Below, in pieces: positions 20,714 through 20,732 of a stretch of DNA of 20,732 bases. The translations under genes and the position numbers were made by a program. The notes under the pieces are model-generated. The model made no database searches, was not told the origin of the DNA, and worked only from the letters and a program-made list of their open reading frames with translations. Position 1 is the stretch's first letter; every line of letters begins with the position of its first letter. This stretch comes from JAOTYV01 sp041557595 (GTDB lineage: Bacteria > Pseudomonadota > Alphaproteobacteria > UBA8366): assembly GCA_041557595.1 (NCBI GenBank), contig JBFFGE010000074.1, forward strand, positions 1 to 20,732, given 5' to 3'.

Positions 20714-20732
20714 CAACGACGCTCGAGAAAAC

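Noticed and set aside
1..20732. CRISPR arrays, tRNA or rRNA genes, integrase or attachment sites
   Set aside because: No regularly spaced repeats, cloverleaf-like segments or rRNA sequence were recognised; the only mobile trace is the IS30 transposase fragment.

Overview
The window is GC-rich and densely packed, with frequent GTG/TTG starts, several TRAP transporters, TauD- and GMC-type oxidoreductases, and an intergenic palindromic element of the kind common in alphaproteobacteria. I infer an alphaproteobacterium with a wide organic-acid and small-molecule diet, perhaps a Rhodospirillales-like or marine/soil lineage. No rRNA or tRNA is visible, so this placement rests on gene content alone.

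Layout. Positions 1-133 hold the 3' end of an IS30-family transposase. A BNR/Asp-box repeat protein follows (265-1425), then a palindrome-rich non-coding stretch (1426-1859), then an orphan DppC/OppC-type ABC permease (1860-2753) and a TauD/TfdA-type dioxygenase (2879-3823). The next block, on the minus strand, contains an MmgE/PrpD-family protein (5787-7133), a DUF1499 membrane protein (4802-5560), an OsmC-family protein (4279-4719) and an EthD-like small protein (3842-4192). A plus-strand pair follows: a GMC flavoprotein (7289-8887) and a Gfo/Idh/MocA oxidoreductase (8947-10011). These end at a hairpin that faces a minus-strand cupin (10072-10578). A second OsmC-family gene (10928-11392) precedes a TAXI-type TRAP transporter (11526-14988, binding protein plus fused permease). 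That transporter converges, with overlapping stop codons, on a minus-strand DctP-M-Q TRAP operon (15836-19271) that continues into two small membrane proteins (14985-15784). The window closes with a CurA/PTGR-like NADP-dependent reductase (19679-20713).

Main discovery. The OsmC-family gene at 4279-4719 has an in-frame TGA at 4360-4362, exactly where the family has its second catalytic cysteine. The reading frame then continues for 26 codons of recognisable OsmC C-terminus (PIYGSVAVAT...) to a TAA. A short hairpin whose loop starts 20 nt downstream of the TGA fits the geometry of a bacterial SECIS element. A standard gene call would stop at residue 119 and miss this. The most economical reading is a selenoprotein of 146 aa with Cys53 and Sec120. 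The second OsmC gene in the window keeps Cys at the matching position (Cys132) and serves as an internal comparison.

How the genes work together. The window reads as a set of uptake systems (orphan dipeptide-type permease, TAXI-TRAP, DctPMQ-TRAP) mixed with oxidoreductases of unassigned substrate (TauD, GMC, Gfo/Idh, cupin, CurA-like) and peroxide/thiol-defence proteins (two OsmC). This suggests catabolism of small organic acids or sulfonate/alcohol-type compounds. No single pathway can be assigned from sequence alone.
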